Source: a virus. Taken from it: DNA of 37,941 nucleotides. The notes under the pieces are model-generated. The model worked only from the letters and a program-made list of their open reading frames with translations. It ran no database searches and had not been told where the DNA came from. Made by a program: the position numbers and the translations under genes. The stretch's first letter is position 1, and each line of letters begins with the position of its first letter. This document shows positions 1 to 8,976 of this stretch, one piece after another. The stretch is from positions 1 to 37,941 of IMG/VR virus record IMGVR_UViG_3300032046_000089. The stretch is one strand, 5' to 3'.

Positions 1-683
1 GTAACATCCACGGTGCTAGAACCAACAGATGCAACAGTGACAATCTCACAGAAATCGCTGGAAAGAGCACCATCACCGTCCGGCGTTTGATTGAGTAAAT
101 ATATTTTTTGACCAACCGTTAGCAATCCGGTTAGATCGCGATCCAAGCTCAAAGTCACGTTGCCTGTCGTTGAAGTGGCCACTCTCAATCTCGCTCTTCC
201 GCCGATGGCGCTTCCCTCTCCCAAGCCATTCAACGGCTGTCCTCCCCACACAGCATAGTATGTTCCACCTTGAACCATAACAAATGTAAATTCATAGTCG
301 TTAACAACACTCCACCAGTCAAAAGCACCCGTGTCTGTTATATTTATGGCAGCACTCGAAGCTGAAGTTTGTCGTTGATAAGTATTCGCGGCAGGACAAA
401 AATCGCTCATCGTTCTGCAATATATTCCGGAAGCGTATTCTTGTAACAAAATCCACAAATCAGCATCCCCGGCTCCTCCGCCTAGGAGAGGGCTTCCTTG
501 TGAATGGAAGATGTGATAATCGTATCCTCCCGAATTGTAGGTATCCGACTCAACCCAAGTGTCGTTGCCAGAGACATCGTAGGCTAACAATCGAGTACGG
601 ATCAGCTCCATAACCGCTCGACGCTGCCCGTTGACAACAGCACCAACCGACCCTTTGCTACATGCAGGCGTTCCTCTAGCCAT
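1..683 (-). CDS. Partial virion (tail/baseplate-distal) protein, runs off the left edge
   Basis: I translated this by hand. The frame stays open from the ATG at 683 to base 1 with no stop, giving at least 227 residues; the C-terminus lies outside the window. The ATG has an AGGAG Shine-Dalgarno seven bases upstream. The protein begins MARGTPACSKG and is rich in Gly, Ser, Thr, Trp and Tyr, with no signal peptide or long hydrophobic segment. Around residues 120-150 it has an aromatic stretch (FDWWSVVNDYEF) of a kind common in phage structural proteins. It follows the J-like baseplate gene by 11 bases, where tail-fibre, gpI-like or wedge genes usually lie, so a baseplate-distal or fibre-linked role is the best guess from position. 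I do not recognise the family. Confidence 0.8.
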   Translation of the reverse strand, partial: MARGTPACSKGSVGAVVNGQRRAVMELIRTRLLAYDVSGNDTWVESDTYNSGGYDYHIFHSQGSPLLGGGAGDADLWILLQEYASGIYCRTMSDFCPAANTYQRQTSASSAAINITDTGAFDWWSVVNDYEFTFVMVQGGTYYAVWGGQPLNGLGEGSAIGGRARLRVATSTTGNVTLSLDRDLTGLLTVGQKIYLLNQTPDGDGALSSDFCEIVTVASVGSSTVDV

Positions 684-694
684 GGTAGTTCTCC

Positions 695-2836
695 TTACTC
701 GATAATCGTCAATGTGAGCGTTCCCAATTTGGGAAGCTCTCTTTTGTTCAATGTCACATCTACTGTCGGATCGCTGACTTCAACTTTAGTGATCTGATCT
801 CCAGAGGAGAATATCTCATGGATTATTCTGGAGAGAGGAACGGAAGCCCCAAACTCCCACTCCCAATTGCCATCCTCCTTCGTTGCCTCCGGCTGAAAGA
901 CGGCTTGGAGCGCGTTCCGTACCGACTCTTCTACGATGTCATTCCCGTAAATCTCAGCGACGATATCGATCGTTTTCGGCGTAAAGTTGGAGACGATCAC
1001 TTGCTGATTGGCTACAATTCTCTTGGGAAGAATCGGATGCGAGAAATTGTCTCCGTTGAAATAGGTTTGAAGAGATTCAACTTGAGCCGCCGTCGCTTGG
1101 CTTCCGCCAGAAGCGACCACGACGATCTCGACCGTCTTAGGACCGCTCGCCCCTTCGAACGCCTTCGCCCGGGAGAACGGCGAGCTTCCGTCCGTATCGA
1201 CGAAAGCCAGAGTCATATCTTCCACGTCTTGCGCTCCGACCGCGACTTCCTTGATTCGGAGCGAAGCTGGTCCTTCGATCTTCGCTTCTTCCAACCCGTC
1301 ATCCGAAGAGCCTTGCGCGATTGACCAACCGGAAGCCGGTCGAGGATTCCACAACCTCGACACGTAGGTCAGTCCGGTTTTATCGATTCCGATTGCGTTG
1401 GCTCCGACGTTGCCATCCTCATTCGCTCCCCATCGATATTCGGCTTGAACGTTGCTCACGCCAAGGGGCGGAATCTTTCCAGTCACGCCATCGCCGAAGA
1501 CAACGATCGCGCCATCGTTCTCGCCAAGAATGACTCGATAGTGTTTGTCGGTTGGACGAGACGACAGGAAATTGAGAACCTCCGTCCATAAATCATCGTC
1601 AACCGTCACTTCCATCGAATTCGAAATGAAATTGTCTTGGCTGACTTCAAATTGCTGATTCTCCGAAGCGTCGCTGGATCCGAGCTGCGCATCGATTTGG
1701 GTTTTGCCTTGGGTGAAGGAGCCGATTATGTATTGCTTCCCTCCGTCCATTGTCGAACCGGAGAACGTCGGGGAGGTCGGAGTCGAGACAGCGGTGACAC
1801 GAAAACGAATGAAGAATCCTGTGAACCCGTTCACCTCGGTCTCGATCCAATTCTGAGTCAGCGATTGAGGCAACGTCCAAGAGACGCTTCCGTTGCTTTG
1901 CAAAACAGAGGTCTCATCATCAACCGTCAAAATCTCCCAGTCGCTTCCTACCGTATAGTCCGCTTCGACAAGGCTAGGCGACGTTTGTCCGAGGTATCCC
2001 GTTGTGATCACAAAATTGTAAGTTCCATCCCAATCGCTGACCAGCTCCTCGTAAGCCGTGGTCGAATTCAACTGAACCCTAACAACGGTTCCTTTCCTAT
2101 TCAAATCTCCTAGGTAAGAATTCAGACGGACCTTCAACAAGCCCGCTCCGTAAAGCTCAACCAAGATCGGATTCGTTTTCGCCCAATTTCCATCGTAGTA
2201 TTCCCACACACCAGCTATTCCGGAGGAGAACACGGAAAAGGTAAAATCGAATTGATCCCACATGACGGAATCGTGACCGAAGTAAATCTTATCCGCGACA
2301 GCGGCAGAGGCCCAGGGCGACCAATTTCCTCCGCCGTTCGCCAGGCTCGTCTTATCGGTAAAGACGGTAGATTCTTCGGCGAGCACCGAACCGAATTGAT
2401 CCGTCCTCTGAATCTCGACAGCGGAGAGATTTTCGAAGTACCGCGAATTCGATCCGGCTTGCTGCTCCGTCGCGACTTGGCTTTTCTCAGGCAGAATCTC
2501 GAATGACGAAGTGAAGACTCGCGACAATTCGAGAACGACATCAGCGGTCGCGGGCGAAGCGGGCCGCATTTCGTAGCCAATCAACCGGAGCATATTTCTG
2601 ACTGTCTCCGGAAGCTTGGCCGTCGGGAGTGTGCTTTCATTCGCGACCAAATCGATCAAGGTGTTGTTCAAGTGCCCGACGAGCGCCTCCATTCGGAGGA
2701 ATTGCATCAGGGGGTCGTAGGCGCTCTCATCGGTGTGCTCCGGAACGTGCTGCCGCTTGTACCGGATCAAGGCGTCCAGAATCTCCTGATAGTAGAAAGC
2801 CGAAAAATTGAAATCGGGAACGGTTACTCTAGCCAT
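695..2836 (-). CDS. Baseplate J-like wedge protein with inserted domain
   Basis: This 713-aa protein belongs to the baseplate J / gp47 group, which forms the wedge ring around the hub of contractile tails. The J-type signature FGDGVTGKIPP is at residues 447-457, followed by a YRWGANEDGN-type segment. The N-terminal 100 residues (aromatic start, then EHTDESAYDPLMQFL) and the C-terminal region also fit. An extra region at about 160-365 carries a module with FGHD (186-189), WEYYDGNW (211-218) and FFIRFRV (341-347). The same signature occurs in the 1044-aa protein at 19305-22439. Here the module is itself split by about 100 residues. The ATG at 2836 has a GGAGG site. The gene follows the gp25-like gene by three bases, the usual W-J order of P2/Mu-type tails. 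Confidence 0.88.
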   Translation of the reverse strand: MARVTVPDFNFSAFYYQEILDALIRYKRQHVPEHTDESAYDPLMQFLRMEALVGHLNNTLIDLVANESTLPTAKLPETVRNMLRLIGYEMRPASPATADVVLELSRVFTSSFEILPEKSQVATEQQAGSNSRYFENLSAVEIQRTDQFGSVLAEESTVFTDKTSLANGGGNWSPWASAAVADKIYFGHDSVMWDQFDFTFSVFSSGIAGVWEYYDGNWAKTNPILVELYGAGLLKVRLNSYLGDLNRKGTVVRVQLNSTTAYEELVSDWDGTYNFVITTGYLGQTSPSLVEADYTVGSDWEILTVDDETSVLQSNGSVSWTLPQSLTQNWIETEVNGFTGFFIRFRVTAVSTPTSPTFSGSTMDGGKQYIIGSFTQGKTQIDAQLGSSDASENQQFEVSQDNFISNSMEVTVDDDLWTEVLNFLSSRPTDKHYRVILGENDGAIVVFGDGVTGKIPPLGVSNVQAEYRWGANEDGNVGANAIGIDKTGLTYVSRLWNPRPASGWSIAQGSSDDGLEEAKIEGPASLRIKEVAVGAQDVEDMTLAFVDTDGSSPFSRAKAFEGASGPKTVEIVVVASGGSQATAAQVESLQTYFNGDNFSHPILPKRIVANQQVIVSNFTPKTIDIVAEIYGNDIVEESVRNALQAVFQPEATKEDGNWEWEFGASVPLSRIIHEIFSSGDQITKVEVSDPTVDVTLNKRELPKLGTLTLTIIE

Positions 2837-2839
2837 GGC

Positions 2840-3214
2840 TCAATCCTCCGGCCTGAAAATTTTCTGAAAGGGCTTCTCTTCGTCCGATTCCATATCTAAA
2901 TAGCGAAAATCCAATTTCAATTCCTCCCCAGTATCGTCCCACTGAATGGTCTCCTCGAGAAGCTTGTATTTTCGTTCCTTCACGAATTCGGCGAAGATCT
3001 CTCGAAGCCGCTGTGTGATGGTCGCCCTCAGCTTGACATCGTTAACAGCGAAGACCATTCCCGATCCGAGACCGAGAAATTGCTGAAAGGCGTTTTCATT
3101 GTCGCAGTCGGTCAGCGAAGTCATGATTGTTTGGGTCGTACTATCGTCGGCGCTGACAACGGCAGTACCTCCGAGAGCGTTTACACCGACAGGTATTTTC
3201 AATCCCGTTGCCAT
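2840..3214 (-). CDS. GPW/gp25-like baseplate wedge protein
   Basis: This 124-aa protein fits the GPW/gp25 family, a small wedge subunit next to the tail tube and sheath start. Supporting features are its length, its position directly before the J-like gene, and a C-terminal half reading LRATITQRLREIFAEF followed by an acidic/aromatic strand. That resembles the family core in which short helices precede an EPR-type or similar tip; I do not see a clean EPR triplet. I start it at the ATG at 3214 (MATGLKIPVG), which has GAGG five bases upstream. A longer frame to 3289 would read back into the preceding gene and lacks a ribosome site. The N-terminal 60 residues are Thr/Asp-rich. Family assignment rests mainly on context and length. 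Confidence 0.65.
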   Translation of the reverse strand: MATGLKIPVGVNALGGTAVVSADDSTTQTIMTSLTDCDNENAFQQFLGLGSGMVFAVNDVKLRATITQRLREIFAEFVKERKYKLLEETIQWDDTGEELKLDFRYLDMESDEEKPFQKIFRPED

Positions 3215-3221
3215 GGCTGCC

Positions 3222-3692
3222 TCACAATATCGGAGCGACGAGTGGAGGAGGCCCGATAAACGCGGCTGTTCCTCCGAGGTTGTTCGCATGGATCACAGTC
3301 GAGATTGCCTCCATGGCCGGATCCGTTCCTAGCTTTCCCGTGGTACTTGCAAGAAAGACGGGAAGCAACGCCGTACTGATTCCCGCTAGAGCGGGAGGCG
3401 GTATTAGAGAGATCGCTGGCGGAAAGGCGACAGCAGGAATCAACGCTCCCCAGAAGGCGACGATTCCCGCTTGAATGGCAACGGCTCCGGTCAGCGACAA
3501 GCCAATCATGGCGCCCTTCATCGCGGCCTCGCACGGAACCAAGGCCGCAGGAGTGACTGGGATTCCGTTGCAAGCCGCATCGAGGAAGTAGGTCTTGAAG
3601 GCCGCAGACCATCCAGCTATGGCGTCGCCTTCATCCTCGTACAAATTGAGAGCGACAAGCTCGGCCTTCAACGTGGCGCTCGACATCGCCAT
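3222..3692 (-). CDS. Hydrophobic protein of the baseplate operon, unknown
   Basis: This 156-aa protein starts at the ATG at 3692, overlapping the spike gene's stop as TAATG, with GGAG eight bases upstream. A second ATG six bases on is also possible. Residues 1-60 are soluble and mixed. From about residue 65 to 125 there is an almost unbroken run of small hydrophobic residues with Gly, Ala and Pro (GAVAIQAGIVAFWGALIP, then a Pro-rich PPAISLIPPPALAG). This could form one or two membrane-spanning helices. It ends with a Gly/Pro-rich tail (FIGPPPLVAPIL). It lies between spike and gp25-like genes, so it may be delivered with the tail tip or assist baseplate assembly. I do not recognise the family. 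Confidence 0.75.
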   Translation of the reverse strand: MAMSSATLKAELVALNLYEDEGDAIAGWSAAFKTYFLDAACNGIPVTPAALVPCEAAMKGAMIGLSLTGAVAIQAGIVAFWGALIPAVAFPPAISLIPPPALAGISTALLPVFLASTTGKLGTDPAMEAISTVIHANNLGGTAAFIGPPPLVAPIL

Positions 3693-4411
3693 TACTTCAG
3701 CTCCACTACCGTTGAAAGAACAGTCGGCGGAATGGGTTGAATCGGAGCACCCGTCGGCCCTGTACCAGAAGGATGAGTGTGGGCCTCGGCCCAGCTTTTC
3801 CAATCGTCGCCTCGGATGGCCGGCGTGTCAGCGCCATTCCCTAGCTTGATCGAATCGGCTTGAATATCGGCGACACCACACACGATCGTCACGGTGTCCG
3901 AATCGGCATCCATGACAATCGTGGTTCCGGCCTTGTTCGTGATTGCAATCGAACCACTCTCGTCGAGCAGAATCTCGCTCGTGTTGCTTCCGTCCTTCCA
4001 GCCTAGCCGAACCATGGATTTTCCAGGCGTGTCATCAAACATCAAAACATGCCCGCTCGGCGTAATGAATCCCCGACGCTTCCCGTAGTTCGTTTTCACT
4101 TCATCCGGAATCGGCCTCGGCGATTTGGTATTGGCACTATCCCAGGCTCGCTTTCCGCGCCACTTCATGACTGGATTGAAAATCGCAGCTTCATAGGGAA
4201 CGTCATCTTGATTCGAAGACATCAAGATTTCGATCTCCACGATTTCGTCGACATCCGGAATGTAGAACCAACCCCAATCGAGGAGTGGTTCAACCCAATC
4301 CGCGAGAGGTTCCTGGCTTCCGGTGAAATCCGGACAAACGACTTGGATGCGACCTAGCTTTTTCTCGTCTTGATTGTCCACGACTCGTGCGAGATAGCTT
4401 ATGTAGCTCAT
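3692..4411 (-). CDS. Baseplate central spike (gpV / gp5 OB-fold-like)
   Basis: This 239-aa protein fits the central spike that caps the tail tube and pierces the outer envelope. The N-terminus (VVDNQDEKKLGRIQVVCP, about residues 10-27) is the strand pattern of the gp5/gpV/VgrG OB-fold. The middle (SGHVLMFDDTPG, then SEILLDESGSIAI) is the usual entry to the beta-helical needle. The C-terminus carries a HTHPSGTGPTG segment; HxH at the tip of P2-like spikes binds an iron ion. The gene follows the hub gene with an ATGA overlap, so translation is probably coupled. At this length it has no lysozyme domain. Confidence 0.87.
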   Translation of the reverse strand: MSYISYLARVVDNQDEKKLGRIQVVCPDFTGSQEPLADWVEPLLDWGWFYIPDVDEIVEIEILMSSNQDDVPYEAAIFNPVMKWRGKRAWDSANTKSPRPIPDEVKTNYGKRRGFITPSGHVLMFDDTPGKSMVRLGWKDGSNTSEILLDESGSIAITNKAGTTIVMDADSDTVTIVCGVADIQADSIKLGNGADTPAIRGDDWKSWAEAHTHPSGTGPTGAPIQPIPPTVLSTVVELK

Positions 4412-5571
4412 TTGGCAACCACCTTTCTCGCATCGATCTCACATTGATAACCAGAGCCCGAGTCGAAGATGTGACGAACCTTGTTCATCACCCAGTCGCC
4501 ATCGAACAATGTTCCGAGTCCGGTGATTCCATGTGTCTGTCTTGCCCTCAGATCCGGAATACCAACGCACGCTCCCGAGCCAGAAACGAAGTTGCCGCGA
4601 TTCTTTTCAAACCACTGTTTAGCCCACCATTCGATTGTAGAGTCCTGCTTGAACCTGGTTCCGTCGTAGACTCGGAGGCTATATTCTCCGATGTAGAGAT
4701 TCACCTCTTGCGCCGTTCCCAATTCGCCTTCGACCTTTTCTTCAGGATTGGTTGGGACAGTTGACCAATCGTGCTTCTTCTCCTCGATGAAATTTTTCTC
4801 GACCAATCTTCCAGAAGGCGACAGAAATTGAACCGAGATTTTCGTGAAGTGATCTTTGAATAGAAGCTCCGGCTCGAAATTGTAGAGCGTTCCCGATCCA
4901 CCTTGCGCATAGCGAAGGCTGTATTTCTTCTCCTGTTGAATGTTATCAGGATGCTTGAAGTGAAGAGTCCATTTTCCCTGAGCGTCGCCGTCAACCCAGA
5001 AGTAGTAGCCAGACAAGTTGGCCATGCCCTTGACGAAATCGTAGTCTGACATTTCTTTCGGTTGATAGACGTTCGATCGAGGTTCTTTGGTCTCATCCAC
5101 GTCATCGACGAATTGATATTTCGCCGCGACCTTCCGAACTATTTCCGAGAAGCTTTCCTTCTTCCAATTTGTCTTCTTCGCTTCCTTGCTCTTACCGCCT
5201 TTCGGCTTCGTTCCCGTAGGCGGATCTGGATCGGGCCGAACGTCTTGCATGTAGTGCGATTTTGAATATGCGGTCACTTCGATCGAAGGCATCCCGTCTA
5301 GCGGGAAAGGACATCGAACATTGGCGATGACGGCTCTTCCGATATGCTGTAAATTTGCGCCATAGCCGATCCACAAAGAAAGCTCGTTCCCAGGAAGGAA
5401 CAGCTTCAACTCCGATATCAAGAAGTCTGGATTGAGAACGGCGACCTTCATCATATCGACAATGCCTTCAATAGATTCGTATTCAACTCGCTCGATGAAT
5501 TGCGAGACGTTCGCCTGGATCTTGTGACCCTGCACTTCCAAGCTGAACCGGGGAGCGAGAACGTCATCCAT
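4408..5571 (-). CDS. Baseplate hub protein, late-control gpD-like
   Basis: This 387-aa protein resembles the gpD/gp27/VgrG-N hub family that forms the trimeric bridge between tail tube and spike. Features are an N-terminal strand-rich region with FSLEVQGHKIQ, a central SFSEIVRKVAAKYQF segment, and MSDYDFVKGMANLSGYYFW (about 193-211). The last is the typical gpD 'D-x-x-F-x-x-x-L-A-x-x-x-G-Y-x-F' pattern. A Lys/Pro-rich loop (PPTGTKPKGGKSKEAKKTN) at about 117-135 is probably disordered. The ATG at 5571 lies two bases past the stop of the preceding gene, and its ribosome site (GAGAGG) is inside that gene. It is followed directly by the spike gene, the standard D-V pairing. Confidence 0.88.
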   Translation of the reverse strand: MDDVLAPRFSLEVQGHKIQANVSQFIERVEYESIEGIVDMMKVAVLNPDFLISELKLFLPGNELSLWIGYGANLQHIGRAVIANVRCPFPLDGMPSIEVTAYSKSHYMQDVRPDPDPPTGTKPKGGKSKEAKKTNWKKESFSEIVRKVAAKYQFVDDVDETKEPRSNVYQPKEMSDYDFVKGMANLSGYYFWVDGDAQGKWTLHFKHPDNIQQEKKYSLRYAQGGSGTLYNFEPELLFKDHFTKISVQFLSPSGRLVEKNFIEEKKHDWSTVPTNPEEKVEGELGTAQEVNLYIGEYSLRVYDGTRFKQDSTIEWWAKQWFEKNRGNFVSGSGACVGIPDLRARQTHGITGLGTLFDGDWVMNKVRHIFDSGSGYQCEIDARKVVAK

Positions 5572-5572
5572 G

Positions 5573-6352
5573 TTACTCGTCCTCTCGAACGTAGAAGCTT
5601 GATTTGGTCACGTTGTGATCTTCCACAACTTGCTCACGCCTTCTTTTCGTATCAGTATCCTTTCGAGTGAACGCTCGATACAGGGGAAGCGACTTCGGCT
5701 CGACAACTTCTTTTGCAATTGCATCGGATGAAGGCAATTTGATAATGCTTCCAATTTGAACGAATGGCGTGGAAGGATGCCTCTTCCGGATAACGTCACC
5801 CATCAACGGACTTCCGTACTCGCGCTGGGTCAGCATTTCGTAATAGTCGGCTTGGCGCGAGCGATGATAGCGCGTCTCAGGCGGCTCGGAGACATCCAAC
5901 GTCCAAGGCTCATATCTATGAAGCTCGATGCTAAACGACACATCGCGGAGAGCGCCGGAACGAGTCGGTGGTTGATATTCATTCGAGATCTGGCGAATCG
6001 TGCAGTATTGAAAGCCAAGATGAGAATCGGCCACCCAAAACATGATGAGGGGTGGCCTCTTCAACTTCTCGTCGCGCCTGACCCACAACTTTAGAAGAGC
6101 GAGATTCGCGTAGGGATCGTTCTCTTTGCCTTCCGATTCGGATGTTAGAAAAAAGCGACCTCGAAAGGAAACCGTGTCAATGTTGCCATGAACAAATTGA
6201 GAGATCGGGCTTTGAGCATTCAACGAGAAGCGATCTGCATAGGTTGCGCCGACAGTCTCGGTCAACGACTCCGCCACGAATTGGCCCTGTAACTCTTCGC
6301 CAGTGTCGCGATTCGTTAGGAACCAAACTCTTTCTCCACCAAACAAGCCCAT
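5573..6352 (-). CDS. LysM-like baseplate / tube-initiator protein (XkdP or gp53-like)
   Basis: This 259-aa protein lies between the tape measure and the hub, where phages and contractile injection systems encode a LysM-containing tube-initiation or hub-adaptor protein. The N-terminal 150 residues look like a tube-type beta sandwich (FVAESLTETVGATYADRF, later DVSFSIELHRYEP). Around 180-215, YGSPLMGDVIRKRHPSTPF followed by GSIIKLP matches the LysM-like pattern of such adaptors. The C-terminus is charged and ends in VREDE. The ATG at 6352 has a GGAG site inside TAGGAGTCGG, which is part of a conserved leader element (6355-6380). The fold is inferred from pattern and order. Confidence 0.7.
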   Translation of the reverse strand: MGLFGGERVWFLTNRDTGEELQGQFVAESLTETVGATYADRFSLNAQSPISQFVHGNIDTVSFRGRFFLTSESEGKENDPYANLALLKLWVRRDEKLKRPPLIMFWVADSHLGFQYCTIRQISNEYQPPTRSGALRDVSFSIELHRYEPWTLDVSEPPETRYHRSRQADYYEMLTQREYGSPLMGDVIRKRHPSTPFVQIGSIIKLPSSDAIAKEVVEPKSLPLYRAFTRKDTDTKRRREQVVEDHNVTKSSFYVREDE

Positions 6353-6354
6353 GG

Positions 6355-6380
6355 CCGACTCCTATTTACACCGTAAACAA
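6355..6380 (-). promoter_or_regulatory. Conserved palindromic leader element, copy 2
   Basis: Between the tape-measure stop and the start of the LysM-like gene, the minus strand reads TTGTTTACGGTGTAAATAG and then GAGTCGG. TTTAC and GTAAA form a palindrome around three bases. The same block, with two substitutions and a two-base insertion, precedes the scaffold gene at 25434-25460. The match covers the palindrome and its downstream flank. It overlaps the ribosome site here. It could be an operator, a promoter element or an RNA structure; the sequence does not decide. Confidence 0.5.
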
Positions 6381-8972
6381 TTATGGAAGCGTGGCTATTT
6401 TCTTGAGTCCCGGAGTTATCCCGAACTCTCTCGAAGCCGTTTTCTGATACGCTTCCTTCTTCGCTCCGGAACGCTCCATGATTTCGGTCTGAGTACGGCT
6501 GATTGCCGTCGCCACTTGCTTGCCGTCGATACAAAGCGTGTTCTTGATCGAAGTCTCTTGCTTTCCGAGATTCACATCGACGTTTACTTTGTCACTCGGC
6601 TTCTTGCCGGCGAGCTTCGTCTCGGTCGCCGTTTTAGCGGCGCTGATAGTCTCGTCCCGCTTTGCTTTCTCTTCCATGAATTGGAGATTTCTGGATCGAG
6701 TATCCTTCTCGATTCCGCTCTTGATAAAGTCCAACTTGCGTTTTTCTCTTTCATATTCATCTTGGGACATCGCATCTCGATCGCTTTCCAGAGCACGCTC
6801 TTGAACACCTAACATATATTCTTGGATGCTGGTTCGAGCTTTTGTGACGAACTCACCCAACAGCTCGAACATGATTCCCAGACCTTCAATGATTGTAGAA
6901 ATGACGGTTCCGATAAATTCGCCGACAGTGCCCCAAACGCTTACCATGTCGCCGCCGGCTTTCGAATTACTTTCCCAGAGCCAGCCGAATAAGGTGTTGA
7001 ACATCTTGCCGACTGCTGATACCAATTTGCTCACGCCATCCCAGATCGATCCGACTTTGGACATAAACCCTTCGACGAATGCGCCGAAGGTGTTTTTCAA
7101 ACCTTCCCAGATTCCGCCAAGCATACCGGAGAACGAATCAAACTTCTTCCCAGTCGATTCGAGATAGGACCAGAGCAATCCGAAGACCAGGAAGATAGGG
7201 CCGCCCCAACCTTTCAAGAACGTAAAGACGGCTTTGAGAGATCCGAGCAGGGCGCCTTTGACGGCTGTACCGACACCCAAGACAGCGGCTTTCAACCCTC
7301 CGACGACTCCCGTGAAAGTGATCGTCGTCCCTCCCAATGTTACGAGCGAGCTATACATCGCACCAATTGCGGGAAGCACTGTCTTTGTAACTAACGAGGC
7401 GAATCCGGCTGCCAGATTCCACATTCCCGTGAAAGCCGGAAAGACTGTTTTCGAGATCGCCCATCCAACAGCAACCACGGCCGCAGTAACAGGAACCAAC
7501 GCACCTCCAATCAACGCCACTTTCGTAACCAGATTGGCTATGGCCGTTGTAGAATCGACCCCGATCGACTTGAAAAAACTGAGACCGAAAGACTTGGCCG
7601 ATTCAACCACTCTGTCGAAAGACGCCTTCAGCTCCTCGAGCGCCTCGTATATTCCGATGGCTATCTTCTGGACGGTTGTTAGACTTCCGCCGGCTTGTTC
7701 CGATTGTTTGACGAATTCTTCGAGACCGATCTCTCGAATTGATATCAACGAGAGGGTCACTCCGGAGACCCATTTGAACATCGATTTGAAGTTTGCAGCG
7801 GTGGAAGTCAGGAACGGCTCCATGACCTCTCCGGAGAGGGTCTTGACGCTGGTCCAGAATTTCTTCATCTGGATGAGGGCGTTGTTACCACGAACCTCGG
7901 CCATCTTACCAGCCGCTCCGGCCGAGCCGTAAAGCGCGTTTTCAAAATCCTTCATCCCCTTCTCGCCGGCCGCTGCCAACATTCCGAATGCTTGCTCGCC
8001 GCGCCTTCCAAAAATAGTCGTGGAGACTTCGGCCCTCTTCGAGGCGTTGGAAATGCCAGAAATCTTTTTGTTCAATTGAGGAATGATCGTCGATAGGGGA
8101 AGCAATTTCCCTTGGGTGTCGGTCAACGCGATGCCCCACGAAGCGAGGATTTCTTGGCTGGCCGTCGTCGGCTTGGTCAACGCTCGGAACATGGTAGCCA
8201 GACCCATGCCTGCGCGGCTCCCCTTTATCCCAGCTTGCGACAATATCCCGAGGGAGGCATTCACTTGTTCGAATGGAATTCCGAGGCTCCTGGCAATCGG
8301 AGAGACCATTCTGAGCGAAGCGCCCAATTGATTGATCTCGATTCCCGACTTGGCGGAAGTCTTGGCCATGACATCGACGATTCGATTAGATTCCTCAAAC
8401 GACATTCCCATACCTTTGACAGTCTGGCCAAGGAACATCGCCGCTTTCGCTTCTTCCATTCCGGTTGCTCGAGCTAGAGACATCGCAGATGCAGCGGAGG
8501 TCATCGTCTGATCAATCGTCGCTCCAGACGCTCTCAGATTTTTCATCATTCCGAGAGCAGCAACGGGAGACTTCCCAAACTCGGCGCCTAGCTTCTTCGC
8601 GGCGAAGCTCATTCGATTCAGATCTTCGGCCGTTGCATCTGTCGAAGCCGCCAATTCGGCCTGCTTCTGCTCGAATTCCATCGACTCATCGGCGCCCTTC
8701 TTCATTAGAATAGTAACGCCGGAAAATAGAGCCAGGGTTCTTCCGAGAGCTTTCCCGAGGTCCTTGACGCCAGAAGCCATTTGTCCGATCGATTTGACGC
8801 CCTCTTGTCCCAATACCTTCAACTTCATTTGAAGGGTTTCAACGGGAGGGTCAATCTTCTTAGCCGACTCGCCCATCTGCCTGAACCGCTCAGAGACAGC
8901 GGTCATAGCCACAACGGCTTGCTCGACCTCGAAGATAAGCTCTCCGCCTAAGCCGATTTTTTCGAAGGACAC
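6381..8972 (-). CDS. Tail tape measure protein
   Basis: This 863-aa protein sets tail length and is probably ejected with the DNA. The N-terminal 350 residues match the TP901-type tape-measure core: Ala/Gly/Met-rich helices such as MSFAAKKLGAEFGKSPVAA, ATGMEEAKAAMFLGQTVKGMG and LGIPFEQVNASLGILSQAGIKG. Around residues 490-610 are several hydrophobic segments (ALVPVTAAVVAVGWAI and following), usual for tape measures. The C-terminal 150 residues are charged and predicted coiled coil. I start it at the GTG at 8972, which has GAGG seven bases upstream; the frame extends to a TTG at 8987 without a ribosome site. It follows the chaperone frameshift frame by four bases, the canonical gene order. Confidence 0.92.
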   Translation of the reverse strand: MSFEKIGLGGELIFEVEQAVVAMTAVSERFRQMGESAKKIDPPVETLQMKLKVLGQEGVKSIGQMASGVKDLGKALGRTLALFSGVTILMKKGADESMEFEQKQAELAASTDATAEDLNRMSFAAKKLGAEFGKSPVAALGMMKNLRASGATIDQTMTSAASAMSLARATGMEEAKAAMFLGQTVKGMGMSFEESNRIVDVMAKTSAKSGIEINQLGASLRMVSPIARSLGIPFEQVNASLGILSQAGIKGSRAGMGLATMFRALTKPTTASQEILASWGIALTDTQGKLLPLSTIIPQLNKKISGISNASKRAEVSTTIFGRRGEQAFGMLAAAGEKGMKDFENALYGSAGAAGKMAEVRGNNALIQMKKFWTSVKTLSGEVMEPFLTSTAANFKSMFKWVSGVTLSLISIREIGLEEFVKQSEQAGGSLTTVQKIAIGIYEALEELKASFDRVVESAKSFGLSFFKSIGVDSTTAIANLVTKVALIGGALVPVTAAVVAVGWAISKTVFPAFTGMWNLAAGFASLVTKTVLPAIGAMYSSLVTLGGTTITFTGVVGGLKAAVLGVGTAVKGALLGSLKAVFTFLKGWGGPIFLVFGLLWSYLESTGKKFDSFSGMLGGIWEGLKNTFGAFVEGFMSKVGSIWDGVSKLVSAVGKMFNTLFGWLWESNSKAGGDMVSVWGTVGEFIGTVISTIIEGLGIMFELLGEFVTKARTSIQEYMLGVQERALESDRDAMSQDEYEREKRKLDFIKSGIEKDTRSRNLQFMEEKAKRDETISAAKTATETKLAGKKPSDKVNVDVNLGKQETSIKNTLCIDGKQVATAISRTQTEIMERSGAKKEAYQKTASREFGITPGLKKIATLP

Positions 8973-8976
8973 AATA

